Shown here in pieces: positions 22,680 to 33,320 of a stretch of 64,000 nucleotides of DNA. Origin of the DNA: Zingiber officinale (Eukaryota; Streptophyta; Magnoliopsida; Zingiberales; Zingiberaceae). The DNA lies in the NCBI RefSeq assembly GCF_018446385.1, contig NC_055987.1, forward strand, positions 32,995,202 to 33,059,201. Reading direction: 5' to 3'. The translations under genes were made by a program, and so were the position numbers. The stretch's first letter is position 1; every line of letters starts with the position of its first letter. The notes beneath the pieces are model-generated. The model worked only from the letters and a program-made list of their open reading frames with translations. It was not told where the DNA came from and searched no databases.

Positions 22680-25085
22680 TGTAACGCCCGAAAATTCTCA
22701 AACTTGCATTATAAATATTCTATGATTTTTCTGGAATTTTTAGATATTTTTCCGGAGTTTTCCGAGTGGCGGAAATAGCAAAAATAATTATAAGAATAAA
22801 AAGGCTTCAGCGGGACTCGAACCCGGGACCTCTCAGGTCCGCTAAACCTTTAGTTAACCTTAGTAACCGGTGAACCCAGTACGGCCGTGCTGAGAGAAAG
22901 GAGAACCAAATATAATTATAATTGAGTTGGGCCAAAATACCCACTTAATATAAATAGGAAACTTAAAGAGGGTTTGGTTTATTTTATTTTGGTTTGGCAC
23001 ATCCTTCTTCACCGAAACCCTCTCACGCCACCTCTCCCTTTTCTTCCTCCTTCTTTCGGCGCCACACCAAGGAAGACCTAGGGTTCTTTCTCTAGGGCCC
23101 CAAGGACACTTTTCGGCGACGATTTCGACACGAGGGTGCACTCCTTCGCGAGAGGAACGCATAGACGCGAGAAGTCTCTCGAAAGGGGCACCTCCACCGA
23201 AATTTCTAGCGATTAGAGTTGTAAGAAATCTAGCACACAAGGTAAGAAACCCCTCACCTGCAGTATAATAGCTTTCGTTTGATTGCATACTTTTAGTTTT
23301 AGCTATATGCAGGTTTTTTGGCACATAGGGTGTGTTTTAACCCTCCTCGAGGATTAGGGATCTAGTTGAGCACCTCTAGACGGGCCGGACACGTTGTTCT
23401 CCTTGAGTTGGAGATTCTAGACGTTGTCGGGTGCCTAGAGGTGATTTCCCTATTAGAGGAGAGAGTTTGAGTACACTAAGTGTTCGGTAAAACGTTAGTG
23501 TAGCTAAATGCCACCTCAGTTATGTTTAATAGCTCAGTTAAATGCATTAGGAGCATTTAAAATAGCACATTAGTTTAGTTCAGTTTTATGGGACTACGAT
23601 CCAATGGGTGGGCTCCCACAGTCGCCTCTAGGTTCAGATAACCTAGCTCTAGGTTCAGATAACCTAGAAACAGCAAGTTAAAATAGTTAGCTATATTCAG
23701 TATTTTATTTTCAGTGGCACTGTACTGTATCAGATATCCATGGGTTAGACTCCCACAGTCGTCCCTAGGTTTAGATAACCGGGTCTAGTTAGGGATGCGC
23801 GCACAGCGAGTACAGTTGCCGGGCCCAAACAGCATGATTATGTATTTTCACTTATTATGAATCAGTTTTCAAAACTCAGAATTAGTTATGTTAGTTGAGT
23901 TTGAATTCAGTATCAGTTTATCTTATTATATGTTCGGTCAGTTTATCTTTATTGATTCATATGATTAGTTGCTATGTCATGCTTCAGTTTACATGTTCAG
24001 TTATTTAAGTTATGCTTGCAACCATAGTATGCCATGCCAGTACATGTTTTCAAATAGCATTCTTTAAAAGCATGTTGGTATCGTTGCATGTTTTAGTGAG
24101 GTAGATGGTTTCTTACTAAGCTTTTTAGCTTACAGATACTATTTTCCTTATACTGCAGATACAGGAAAAAGGAAAGTGGACTAGCAGTGGAGGCTGGAGG
24201 TCAATGCAGATCAAGATGTGTGTGGAATGAACTGGAATAAAGGACCCTCTGGGGATTTAGCATTTACTTTAGCACTTTACAATTATTAGTTTCAATTTTC
24301 ATATCTTATGCGCTTTTGAACATTAGCAAATTTAAATAATTAGAACTTTTAGAATTTATACCTTCATGCACTTCAAGTTGTTAAAATGCCATGAGCCAGT
24401 AAACCTTGCTTAAGCTTAAGTTTAGAATTGTTACTACATGGTATTAGAATAGTTATTATGCATTAGATAGTTGTGTGTGAGGTTTTGGCACGAAGCAGTG
24501 CTGATATCAGAGTTTCAGATACGAAATCAAAAACCCCTGATCGGTCAGCAGATCGATCAGGGGGTCTCGGATCGGTCGGTAGACCGATCAGGGAGCTGGT
24601 TTCGGCAGTCCTAACTCTCTGTTCGCAGCTGGATCGTTCGGCAGATCGATCCAGCCGTGAACAGAAAGAATCCCGATAGTGGGATCGCGAACAGCACACC
24701 ACTGATCGGTCAGCTGACCGATCAGTGAGCCACTGGATCGGTCAGTCCGACCGATCAGTGAGGTCCCGGATCGGTCGGCAGACCGATCCAGGTGCGTACA
24801 GAAACTCTAGTGAATCATGGATTGGTCAGCCGACCGATCCAAAGGTTCTTCCCCGTGCCAGTGTCAGTGGACCGGTCCGTGGACCGATCAGAAGTCCGGT
24901 AACAGTGGTAAATACCTCCCCTAGCATGTGTACAACTATTAGGTACATGTAGAACATTCAGTTTCAGCGTTCCCAGTAATTAGATTAGCAAAATTTTAAT
25001 AAACCCAGTTTTCCACACAGCATATAGACAACAGAAACTGTAGCGACCGGCCTTACAGCCAGTACCCAGAAGGTGGGTCGTTACA
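22680..25085 (+). mobile_element. 3' LTR of Ty3 chromovirus-type element (G2)
   Basis: This 2,406-bp LTR is bounded by TGTAACGCCCG and GTCGTTACA and preceded by the polypurine tract ATGGGGGAT. It differs from the 5' LTR at scattered bases and a few short indels. Its outer flank (CCAAC) is copia LTR sequence; no matching duplication is on the left, because the left end of this composite was rearranged. Confidence 0.9.
24540..24895. repeat. Palindrome array, 3' LTR copy
   Basis: Same GATCGGTC/GACCGATC array as in the 5' LTR. The 28-bp perfect palindrome is at 24,700-24,727. One extra half-site (GGATCGTTCGGCAGATCGATCC, about 24,631-24,652) is present here that is shortened in the 5' LTR. Confidence 0.85.
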
Positions 25086-25701
25086 CCAACTATAGAGCTC
25101 CACGTGGCGACATGGTGAAGAGATAAAATTTGCACTCGGTCACCTGGATGCCTTCCGGGCGCCCGGACCCCATTTTCCAGTAGCTTCAACTCCCTGCAAG
25201 AATATGTTAGTCCGAAGCATAATGCAAATTATATTACCCTGCAAAACAAAGTGTTAGCACAATTATAATAATAAAATAGAGTATTAATTAGATTTCATCC
25301 CATCGAGACTGGAATCTAGTCAAGATCTCAACTTAGAGTTCTGAAATTGTTCTAAGTTGGATCGGCGCCTAAGTTCCCTTCCCGGGAACATGTCCTCACA
25401 GTCACTCCCCTCCAGTGACTTACCTTAACTTACCTGCCAGACGTCCGGTTAGCCCTTCGACCCGTCTGGACTTCCTGCTAGCTATCTAGTCGGCCAGTCG
25501 ATCTAGTTGGGCTTCGTGCCAAACATCCGGTCAGCTCATCGACCTATCTAGACTTTGTGCCAGCTATCCGATCGGCCCGTCGACCTAGCTGGGCTTCTCC
25601 TGCACACTTGGTCAAAGAGTTAGATCACAATGAAACTAACTTAACCTACTTTGTCATTCATCAAAACCTGAGTTAGACCGTTAGTGCTAATTGTACCAAC
25701 A
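25086..25701 (-). mobile_element. Remnant of 5' LTR of copia element C1
   Basis: It matches 757-1,439 of the C1 LTR on the left, starting at the shared CCAAC(C/T)ATAGAGCTCC and ending in GTACCAACA at 25,701. The missing part of this LTR, the primer site and the start of gag were lost or displaced when the Ty3 cluster arose next to it. TGAGA at 25,702-25,706 is the right target-site duplication. Confidence 0.85.
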
Positions 25702-25706
25702 TGAGA

Positions 25707-26775
25707 TACTCGAAAAAATAAGGTGGAGCAAGAAGCAAAGGGAAGAACATTTAGCGAATTCAAACGTAATACATCATCTACTAAATGTCCTTCCCCAACA
25801 AGAAGTATCAAAGGTTGGAAACTACTCAAGCGCTAGAGAATTATGGGAAAAGCTAGTGGAGCTTCATGAAGGGACATCGGAAGTGAAATTAGCAAGAAGA
25901 GACCTCATTCGAACTCAACTCACCAATATCAAGCTTGAAAAAGGAGAAAGGGTATCTTCACTTCATGCTAAAATTAAAGAAATTTTAAGTGGGCTAACAA
26001 GTGTGGGTGAGAAACTCTCCAACCGAGACATTATGATGAAAGCTGTCAATGCTTTCCCAAGAACCTTGACATGGAGCTCAATTATAGACTCATTCTATAT
26101 TTCAAAGGATCTAGAGAAATCGTCTCTAGATGAATTCTTTTAAACAATGGAGCTCCATGAGACTTAGACTGAAGGATTAGATGGAGAAGCCAATAGATCA
26201 AGAGGAGTAGCCCTTGTGGCAAACAAGGGAAATGGGAAGAAGAAGAAATCTTCATCTCCACCATCATCCAATTCTGAGGAGTCAAGTGCCTCAATGGATA
26301 GCGATCAAGAGGTATATATGGTAAGGAAGATGAGAAAATCATTTAAAACTTTTTCTACTAACAAATCTCATGCTAGAAAAAATTGAAGACGCAAGAGTAT
26401 AACAAGGAAGGTCATTTGTTACAATTGCTAAGGAGAAGGACATATAAGAGATGAATTTTCTCTCTTGAAGAAGAAAGAAGGAAGAGAATAAGAAGTCAAA
26501 ATAAAAAAGGAAGAAGGTCAAAAACCTAAAAGCAATATGGGATGATCCATCTTCATCGGAGGAAGAAGAACACCATGTTTTTCATTTTGCTATAATGGGA
26601 ATTGATGATGTAGCCTCCACTTCATCCAAAAAAGAAGAAGGAAAGACCTCAAGTGAAGATGAAGAAAGGAGCTCAAGTGAAGGGGAGGCCAAACTTCGGA
26701 TTCGGACTTCTCGGTAGTGAGGCACATAATCTTCCTCCCCATCTTTTAATTAAAATTATTAAAAGTACAAATGAT
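25707..26775 (+). pseudogene. Copia gag of the outer element, 3' part
   Basis: Gag resumes after the C1 insertion. A frame to 26,143 contains LNVLPQQEVSKVGNYSSARELWEKL and NAFPRTLTWSSIIDSFYISKDLE, the conserved gag core of SIRE-like copia elements, similar to the gag at 36,105. After a stop at 26,141 the reading continues in broken form through a serine-rich linker to a damaged zinc knuckle (CYNC, stop, EGHIRDEF) near 26,420-26,460 and an acidic tail. It is cut at 26,780 by another LTR element. Confidence 0.8.
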
Positions 26776-26780
26776 GATTT

Positions 26781-29381
26781 TGTTAGAATGTATACTAAAA
26801 GCCTAGCTTTTGGTATAAACATTTATCTAGAAATAAGAATCACATTGGTCAAATATCTACATTTATGATAAATGTAGTTGTTCAATTAATTTATATTGTA
26901 GATAACATGGTGTGTGGTGTCACACACAGAAGATCATGTTATCAGTTCTTTATAAATTATAAACAGTTGCTCACGACTAAGATGGAAAGGAACAAACCAT
27001 TGGAATAGTCGTAGTGTAATTAGGTATTAGTTTATCTTGACTAATAAATTACACTAGTACACTCTAAGTGTATTGAGTAGGACCATTTTAGATAAGTTCT
27101 TTTTATACTGACTTGATAAAAGAACTAAACCATAGTTATTATGGAAGTGTGTGCTCTTAATCCTAATATAATAACAAGCACATATATTTGATATTTATTT
27201 CTTTAATTTATTAATGCGTGAGATTTAGTTCGATAAATCAATAAGCCCGATAAGTTGGGAAATGATATTATTTATAGTGTGTGTTGTTGATTATAGAAGG
27301 AATCTGTGTCCTAGTAATCTAGGTTGAGAATGACCCCAAGAGGAGCTCATAAGGATTGCCATGTTAAACCCTGTAGGTGGACTTAGTCCGACATGACGAT
27401 AAGGTTGAGTGGTACTACTCTTGGACTAAGATATTAATTAAATAAGTTGTCAGTAACTCATTTAATTAGTGGGCATTCATTATCTTAAACACAGGGAGAC
27501 TAACACACTCATAATAAGAAGGAGCCCAAAATGTAATTTGGGATTGGTGCGGTAGTTCAATAATAGTTCTTTAGTGGAATTAATTATTATTGATGAAATT
27601 AAGTTATGTGTTCGGGGCGAACACGGGATGCTTAATTTCATCGGGAGACCAAAATCAATTCCTCCTCTCGGTCTCTATCGTAGCCTCTTGTATACAGAGA
27701 TTTATACCCACCACATACCCACCTTCTTACCCAACCAATAGGGGTCGGCCAAGCCAAGCTTGAAGCTCAAGCTTAGGGTCGGCCAAGCCTAAAGGTTGAG
27801 CCTTAAGGTGGCCGGCCAATAGCTTGGAGCCCAAGCTTAGGTGGTCGGCCACATCATATTAAAAAGGGATTTTTGTTAAAATTATTTCTTATGTGGATAT
27901 CATGGATTTAAAAAAGAGTTTAAAATTTAAATCTTTCCTTTTATAGCTTTCTACAAAAGATTAAGAAAAGATTTGAAATCTTTCCTTATTTGTAGATTGA
28001 AAGGTAGATTTTAATTTTGAAAAAACGTTTCCTTTTTAACCATGTTCATGATTTAAAAGAGAGTTTAAAAATTAAATATTCTCTTTTATAAGTTTCTACA
28101 AAAGATTAAGAAAAGATTTGATATCTTTCCTTATTTGTAGATTAAAAGAGATTTTAATTTTTAGAGATAAATTTCTTTTTATCCACATGTTTAAAAGAAA
28201 GATTTTAATTTATAAAATTTTCTTTTTACAAACCACCATGAAGGGAAAAATTATTGGAGAAATTTTTTATAAATTTTCGGAGACAAATTAGGAAGTTTTA
28301 ATTAATTAAAACTCTCCTTGTTTTGTTTTTAAAGTGGCCAACCATTGTAAATTGAGAAGAGAAAATTGCTTTTAATTAAATAAATTTTCCTTTTCATGGA
28401 AAAAGAATTAAGGAAGTTTTTATTTAAATTTCCTTATTTGCCAAGACCAAGGATTATAAAAGAGAGGGTAGAGGTGCCTTCATGGGTGAACGACTCTATT
28501 ATTCTTCTCCTCTCTTTTCCTCCTTGGTGACCGGCCCTAGCTTCTCCCTCTTCTCTTCTTCTTGTGGCCAGCGGCAACCCCTCTTGGAGCTCTTGATGGT
28601 GGCCGGTTCTAGCTAGGAGAAGAAGGAGAGAAAGGAGGTTTTGTTTCTTGCATCCCTTGGAGCTTGGTGGTGGTGGTCAAACCTCTACTTCTCTTGGAGA
28701 ATTGTGGTGGCCGAAACCTAGAAGGAAGAAGAAGGTGCTTGGTGGTTCTCGTCTCGGAAGATCGTTGCCCACACAACGTCCGAGGTTAGAAGGGGAATAC
28801 GATAGAAGATCAAGAGGTTATTTTTGCTTACAAAGAAAAGTATAACTAGTAATTGGTTTCCGCATCATACTAGTTTTCTTTGTATAGTTATTTATGGAAA
28901 TACCAAACACAAGAGGCATATGATTCTAGAGTTTTCAAAATAGTTTTTTTTTTCGAGTTTGTGTTTTCTTCTTTTTCGAATTTGTGATTCGATTGTTCTT
29001 TTTTGTTAACCTAGAGTTATTTAAGGAAATAAATATTAGCTTTCCTTAAAAGGCTTTGCCTAGGCGGTGGTGGTTGCTCCCATATCCAAGAAGGTCATGT
29101 GCCTCGCCATGCAGTCCTAGAAGCCAATTTTGGAAATTAATATTTATGGAATTAATAACTTAGATAGATTTGAATCAATAGTGTTAAGTTCCGCTTGCGA
29201 TTCAAATCTAAACCATTAAGAACAGATAAGTTAAATTTGGAATCAATGATGTTAAGTTCCGTCTGCGATTCTTAATTTAACTTCTAAAGAACACAATAGG
29301 TTATTTAAGGAAAGGTTCGGCACTTGTACAAAAAAATTTTGTACAGTGGAACCGGTATGATTTTCTTAGGACTAACCAACA
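26781..29381 (+). mobile_element. 5' LTR (2.6 kb) of inserted copia element O2
   Basis: It runs from TGTTAGAATG to CTAACCAACA and is followed by a primer site. The left duplication GATTT is at 26,776-26,780 and the right one at 31,780-31,784. Two more copies of this LTR lie on the minus strand at 55,980-58,613 and from 62,159 onward. The LTR carries GGCCGGCC and AAGCTTGGG...CCCAAGCTT palindromes (about 27,740-27,850), long AT-rich repeats (27,870-28,330) and a GACAAATTAGG-type 3' part. Confidence 0.9.
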
Positions 29382-29383
29382 AA

Positions 29384-29395
29384 TGGTATCAGAGC
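29384..29395 (+). promoter_or_regulatory. Primer binding site of copia element O2
   Basis: TGGTATCAGAGC starts two bases after the LTR end, matching initiator tRNA-Met. Confidence 0.9.
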
Positions 29396-31069
29396 TAGGG
29401 TTTGCCTCTGTGTGTTTGGTTTTCAAATTAGGTTGTGCACATGTCATACATAATTTAGGTAGGATAATAGTAGGATGTGCTAACTTTGTGGTTGCAGGCT
29501 CCAACTATTATGGCTTATAGATGTTGTGTGTGATTGGACCCTTGGACATGTCAAGGGCATTATTTTGTGTGTGCATGTTTGTATGTAACTAATACAGCGA
29601 GAGCTGTATTAGCCCTAGGATTTTAGAATTTTATTTTCGATCTAGATTACATGTACATTCCCTCGTGGAATATAGCATCAATATATGTAAAATTCTATTT
29701 TTGTCGCGGATCGGATTCTTGTGAGGCGTGGTACTTTTGGAGCACCAGAGACGCAGCGGAATAAGAAGCAAGATGGATGCGACAACTCGACCCGATGGCG
29801 GTGGCTAAAGATAGCAGCAGCTAGGGTTGGAGCACATGGAGGACAGTAACAAGGAAAAGGTCATAATAGTTGAAAAATAATTTCCATATTTATTGCTTTA
29901 TTTACTATGATGTGTGTGTATGTATGTGATGTATGCTAGGATAACTTAAAATTCCTCACTTTAAATAACTAAGTGGGAGAGGGATTTATTTTAATAAATT
30001 CCACGGTCTCCATTACTGGTTTGTAAGTGATGCAAACAAACTTGCGCGTTGGCTCTGAGTGCCTTTCTCTATATCGGATGAGTTTGTTTGCGGATCACTA
30101 GATCAAACTTCCATTTAGGATGACTATAGGAAATTAATTAAGAGCGTGTGATCTTCCCCATCGGAAGAGACATAATCTTATTAATGGACTTAGTGTCAAG
30201 TAATGGTATATACTTAGACACGTCTAATAGTATCCTCCTCATCGGAGTCACTGCTATTATTTGTGTGACCAAAGAAAACCAACTATTAATTTGTCATAAA
30301 GATAGGTTGACAAGATAATAAAATTAAAACCCCTCTTACAAATGTTGAGATTTTGTATACGTCCACACTATCGTGGCGTACAAAAATTCATGATGTATGA
30401 GGTAATTTTATTTGTCAGTTTGACAAGGAAATAAAATTAATGGGAAAACGCCCTCTAACAAATGTTTGGTTTTGTATACGTTCACACTATCGTGACATAC
30501 AAAATTCACGGTGTTTGAGGAAATTTTATTTGTCATAAAGACTTATTGACAAGGTAATTAATGGGTAAAACCCTCCTCTTACAAATGTTCAATTTTGTAT
30601 ACGTCCACACTATCGTGGCATGCAAAATTCACGGTGTTTGAGGTGTTGGTGAATTTAAATAATATTGTTTGAGGAATCAATGTTATTTTAAATTCAAAAG
30701 TTTTGACCAAATATTTGATCAAAGATAGATCAACTATTAATTTTATTCGTCATAAAGTAAAGTTGACGAGATAATAAAATTAATGGATAAAATCTCCTTT
30801 TTTGATTTTGTATACGTCCACACTATCGTGGCATACAAAATTCATGGGGATTTTAAGGTGTTGGTCTTGACCAAATATTTTTGTGATTCTTAGGATTTAA
30901 AATGTTTGGCAATCCCCTAGTTGTTATAGACTTAGTAGTCTCAATTGTAATGATTGAAAATAGGACTTGGACATTTAGGTAGACTGTCCTCTTAGAACTA
31001 AGAACAAAATAGGTGTATTTCATTCATTAGTTAATATATGATTAGTGGTGTTATCTACCGGTACCTGGT
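29396..31069 (+). mobile_element. Leader and degraded 5' internal region of O2
   Basis: No gag domain is recognisable in any frame. The interval holds short AT-rich text and four copies of a hairpin-forming repeat (30,351-30,840). Gag has apparently been replaced or lost by deletion, so this copy would need help from another element to move. Confidence 0.6.
30351..30840. repeat. Four-copy hairpin repeat in O2 leader
   Basis: A 35-bp module with arms TTTTGTAT and ATACAAAA and an inner CCAC/GTGG stem occurs at 30,351-30,385, 30,470-30,504, 30,593-30,627 and 30,806-30,840. Each is followed by a TTCA(T/C)G and then a TTTATTTGTCA-like spacer. The copies keep the inner stem better than the spacers. 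Confidence 0.8.
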
Positions 31070-31614
31070 GTGTAGATACGAGAGCCACTGATCATGTCTG
31101 CAATTCATTGCAGAGGTTCCAGGAAACCCGATAACTATATGAAGGGGAAGTCACCGTCTACATGGGCACTCTGCAAAAGTGGTAGCTGTTGCAGTGGGAG
31201 ATGCTTATCCTTTGGTAGGAATAAAATATGGATTTTAAGAAATTATCTTTATGTACCAAGTTTAGAAAGAATTTGATTTTAGTTTCTAAACTAATCAAAG
31301 AATAGATATTCTATCTATTTTGATAACAAACTTGTTATCAAGAAAATAGGAAAGATATCTGTTCTGGTACGTTGGTTGACAATTTATAAATCCAATAACT
31401 CCCATAATGCAATAAATGGAAATTAGTAACACATCTTCTAACTTTAATAAGGGAAAGGAACCTTCGGAAATGAACCAATCACATCCTTGACAGTCTAAGG
31501 CTAGGTTATATTAACTTGAGTAGGATTCAAAGGATAAAAACCAATGAACTCTTAGTTTCATTGGTAGTGGAAATCTTTCCAATCCTGTGGGTCTTACTTG
31601 GAAGGAAAAATAAC
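31070..31614 (+). pseudogene. Copia protease / GAG-pre-integrase remnant of O2
   Basis: Broken frames show ATDHVCNS (protease loop) near 31,085, then VAVGDAY, YVPSL and LVSKLI-like segments, and a late TLWHLRLGHINLSRIQRL-like pattern near 31,480-31,540. These match the order protease, GAG-pre-integrase of copia pol. Several stops are present. The sequence then jumps directly into LTR at 31,615, so integrase, RT and RNase H are deleted. Confidence 0.65.
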
Positions 31615-31779
31615 TAAGAACAGATAAGTTAAATTTGGAATCAATGATGTTAAGTTCCGTCTGCGATTCCTAATTTAACTTCTAAATAACACAATAGGTT
31701 ATTTAAGGAAAGGTTCGACACTTGTACAAAAAATTTTTGTACAGTGGAACCGGTATGATTTTCTTAGGACTAACCAACG
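31615..31779 (+). mobile_element. Truncated 3' LTR of O2
   Basis: These 165 bp match the last part of the 5' LTR (from AAGAACAGATAAGTTAAATT to CTAACCAAC). The terminal CA is CG here. GATTT follows at 31,780-31,784, so the right end is original and one internal deletion removed most of pol and most of this LTR. Confidence 0.85.
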
Positions 31780-31784
31780 GATTT

Positions 31785-31981
31785 GTAGGAGCAAATAATC
31801 TCCGAACCACGTAAAGGAATCATGTTAACATTTGTGTTCTTACTTATTGCTTTCATTGTTTTAGTTTCATTTCCATTTGTGCAAACTAACCGTGTAGAGA
31901 AGAAAGGGAATTTGGGGGGGGGGGGGGGGGGGGGACCTAGCTATCTAATCATCCCTTCTAGCCGGCCGTAAGATCCCCACA
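31785..31981 (+). mobile_element. 3' LTR end of the outer copia element
   Basis: The interval ends with the same block seen at 1-129, finishing in GATCCCCACA at 31,981. It therefore closes the outer element whose 5' LTR ends at 129. How outer gag connects to this LTR is unclear; outer pol is missing. Confidence 0.75.
31914..31934. repeat. Run of 21 guanines
   Basis: A pure G21 tract lies in the outer LTR. The other copy of this LTR has G7, A, G4 (64-75) and then 13 C (92-104). The difference may be replication slippage or base-calling error in a homopolymer. Confidence 0.85.
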
Positions 31982-31984
31982 GCA

Positions 31985-32205
31985 TGGGCCTAGAAGGTGG
32001 CACGCCGGCCAAAATATGATAGTGACACGCAAGCCAGGATAAGATAATGGCACGTAGGCCAGAACATGACACAGGCTAGCACAAGACAATAGCGCGAAGA
32101 CCGGAACATAATCTCGGCTCAAAGGTCAGAACATAATAACAACGCTAAAGCCAAAACACCATATCGGCTCGAAGGCCAAAAAACAATAGCGAGGTGCACG
32201 ACCAC
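31985..32205. repeat. Degenerate tandem repeat, GGCCAGAACATGATA-like unit
   Basis: Units of roughly 25-30 bp with the sense GGCACG(T/C)AGGCCAGAACATGA repeat about seven times with strong divergence. The sequence lies between the outer copia LTR and the next LTR. Its origin is unknown; such arrays are common inside plant LTRs. Confidence 0.55.
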
Positions 32206-32275
32206 GGTGACTCGGAGGAGGTTGGATTGCATCAAAAGTGCATGCAAATACAGATTGGGGGCTAGGTCAATGCTG

Positions 32276-33016
32276 AAAGCATGCGGCAGCGCAGATCAAA
32301 GGGCCAGAGTTTTACTTGATTACAACCTAGATGGTTGTTAATCCAAGACATTGAAAAAGCACTAAAAGATCACCTTCGTTGAAGGCGGAGAAGCCTTTTA
32401 CACATGTTGACAACTCAAGAATTACAAGGAAAGTTAATACAAAAGTTGTTAATTACTTCCTAAGTCCAGGAGTCGTTTATAGCCGTTGGAAAACTCTATT
32501 CGCAACTTGAAGGCACCTCTAATGTGCTCCAAGGCGCCTTCCATCAGATAAGTTTTATCCGCTGAGGATAAAACTCTATCTGCGGCTAACGGTTATCGGA
32601 AGGCGCCTTCGTACTGTTCATCGAAGACGCCTTTCAGCAATGGAAGGCGCCCTCTATACGGCATATCAGCTCCCTTACTGATCTCTTCATGTGGGTGATG
32701 TTTCGGCTAACCAGAGTTGAGCTCACCCGAACCCAATTCCAACCTTCTCCTCGAGTAGCCTTCCTCCCTGGCTTCTCATCCCTCGGACCGTCGCGCGCGT
32801 CCTTCTCATCTGCCAATGTACTATTCCATAGCATCTCGTCCTTTGGATGCACCGAGCCCATCGACTCCCTTCCTGTGCCATCCTTCTAGCTAGCTGTGTT
32901 TTCCACTCGACTTTTTGTGTTCCTAAGCTCCTGCACACTTAAACACAAGGATCAAACACAACAAAATATAACTGAACTTAGTTGACCACATTAAAACTAC
33001 ATCGGGGTACTAATAA
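32276..33016 (-). mobile_element. 3' LTR of gag-only copia element C2
   Basis: It matches the LTR at 37,140-38,024 from about 32,310 onward (shared AGAGTTTTACTTG...GTTGTTAATCCAAGAC). The left end is diverged, so the boundary at 32,276 is approximate. A minus-strand polypurine tract (AAAAAGGGGAAAA, near 33,020-33,032) abuts the right end. It has several GAAGGCGCCTTC palindromes between 32,505 and 32,650. No target-site duplication matching the right flank (CATTC) was found. Confidence 0.75.
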
Positions 33017-33320
33017 TTTTCCCCTTTTTGTTGTGTATCAATCTAAGTTCAAGTTAAGGTTAAAAATGCAATAATATAGTAAAGCAATAAATTAAACAAG
33101 TTAATTGCAAAAATAAATACAAGGATAAAAATTATGGCAATTAAACGAGTTAATAAAAATTGTAAACTTCGTAAAAACAAAAGAATGTCCTTACTCCCCT
33201 TAACTTGTACATATTTCTCCGCATTTGATCACATCACAAAAGGAAAATAACATAAATAGGTAGAAATTTTCTATATAAATTTCTAAGGGTACATTACAAG
33301 AATTTTCAATAAGCTGATAT

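Noticed and set aside
32634..32938. Frames of 66-75 residues in the C2 LTR, also at 37,634-37,948
   Set aside because: They follow the LTR palindromes on both strands and are not kept in the same frame between the two LTRs.
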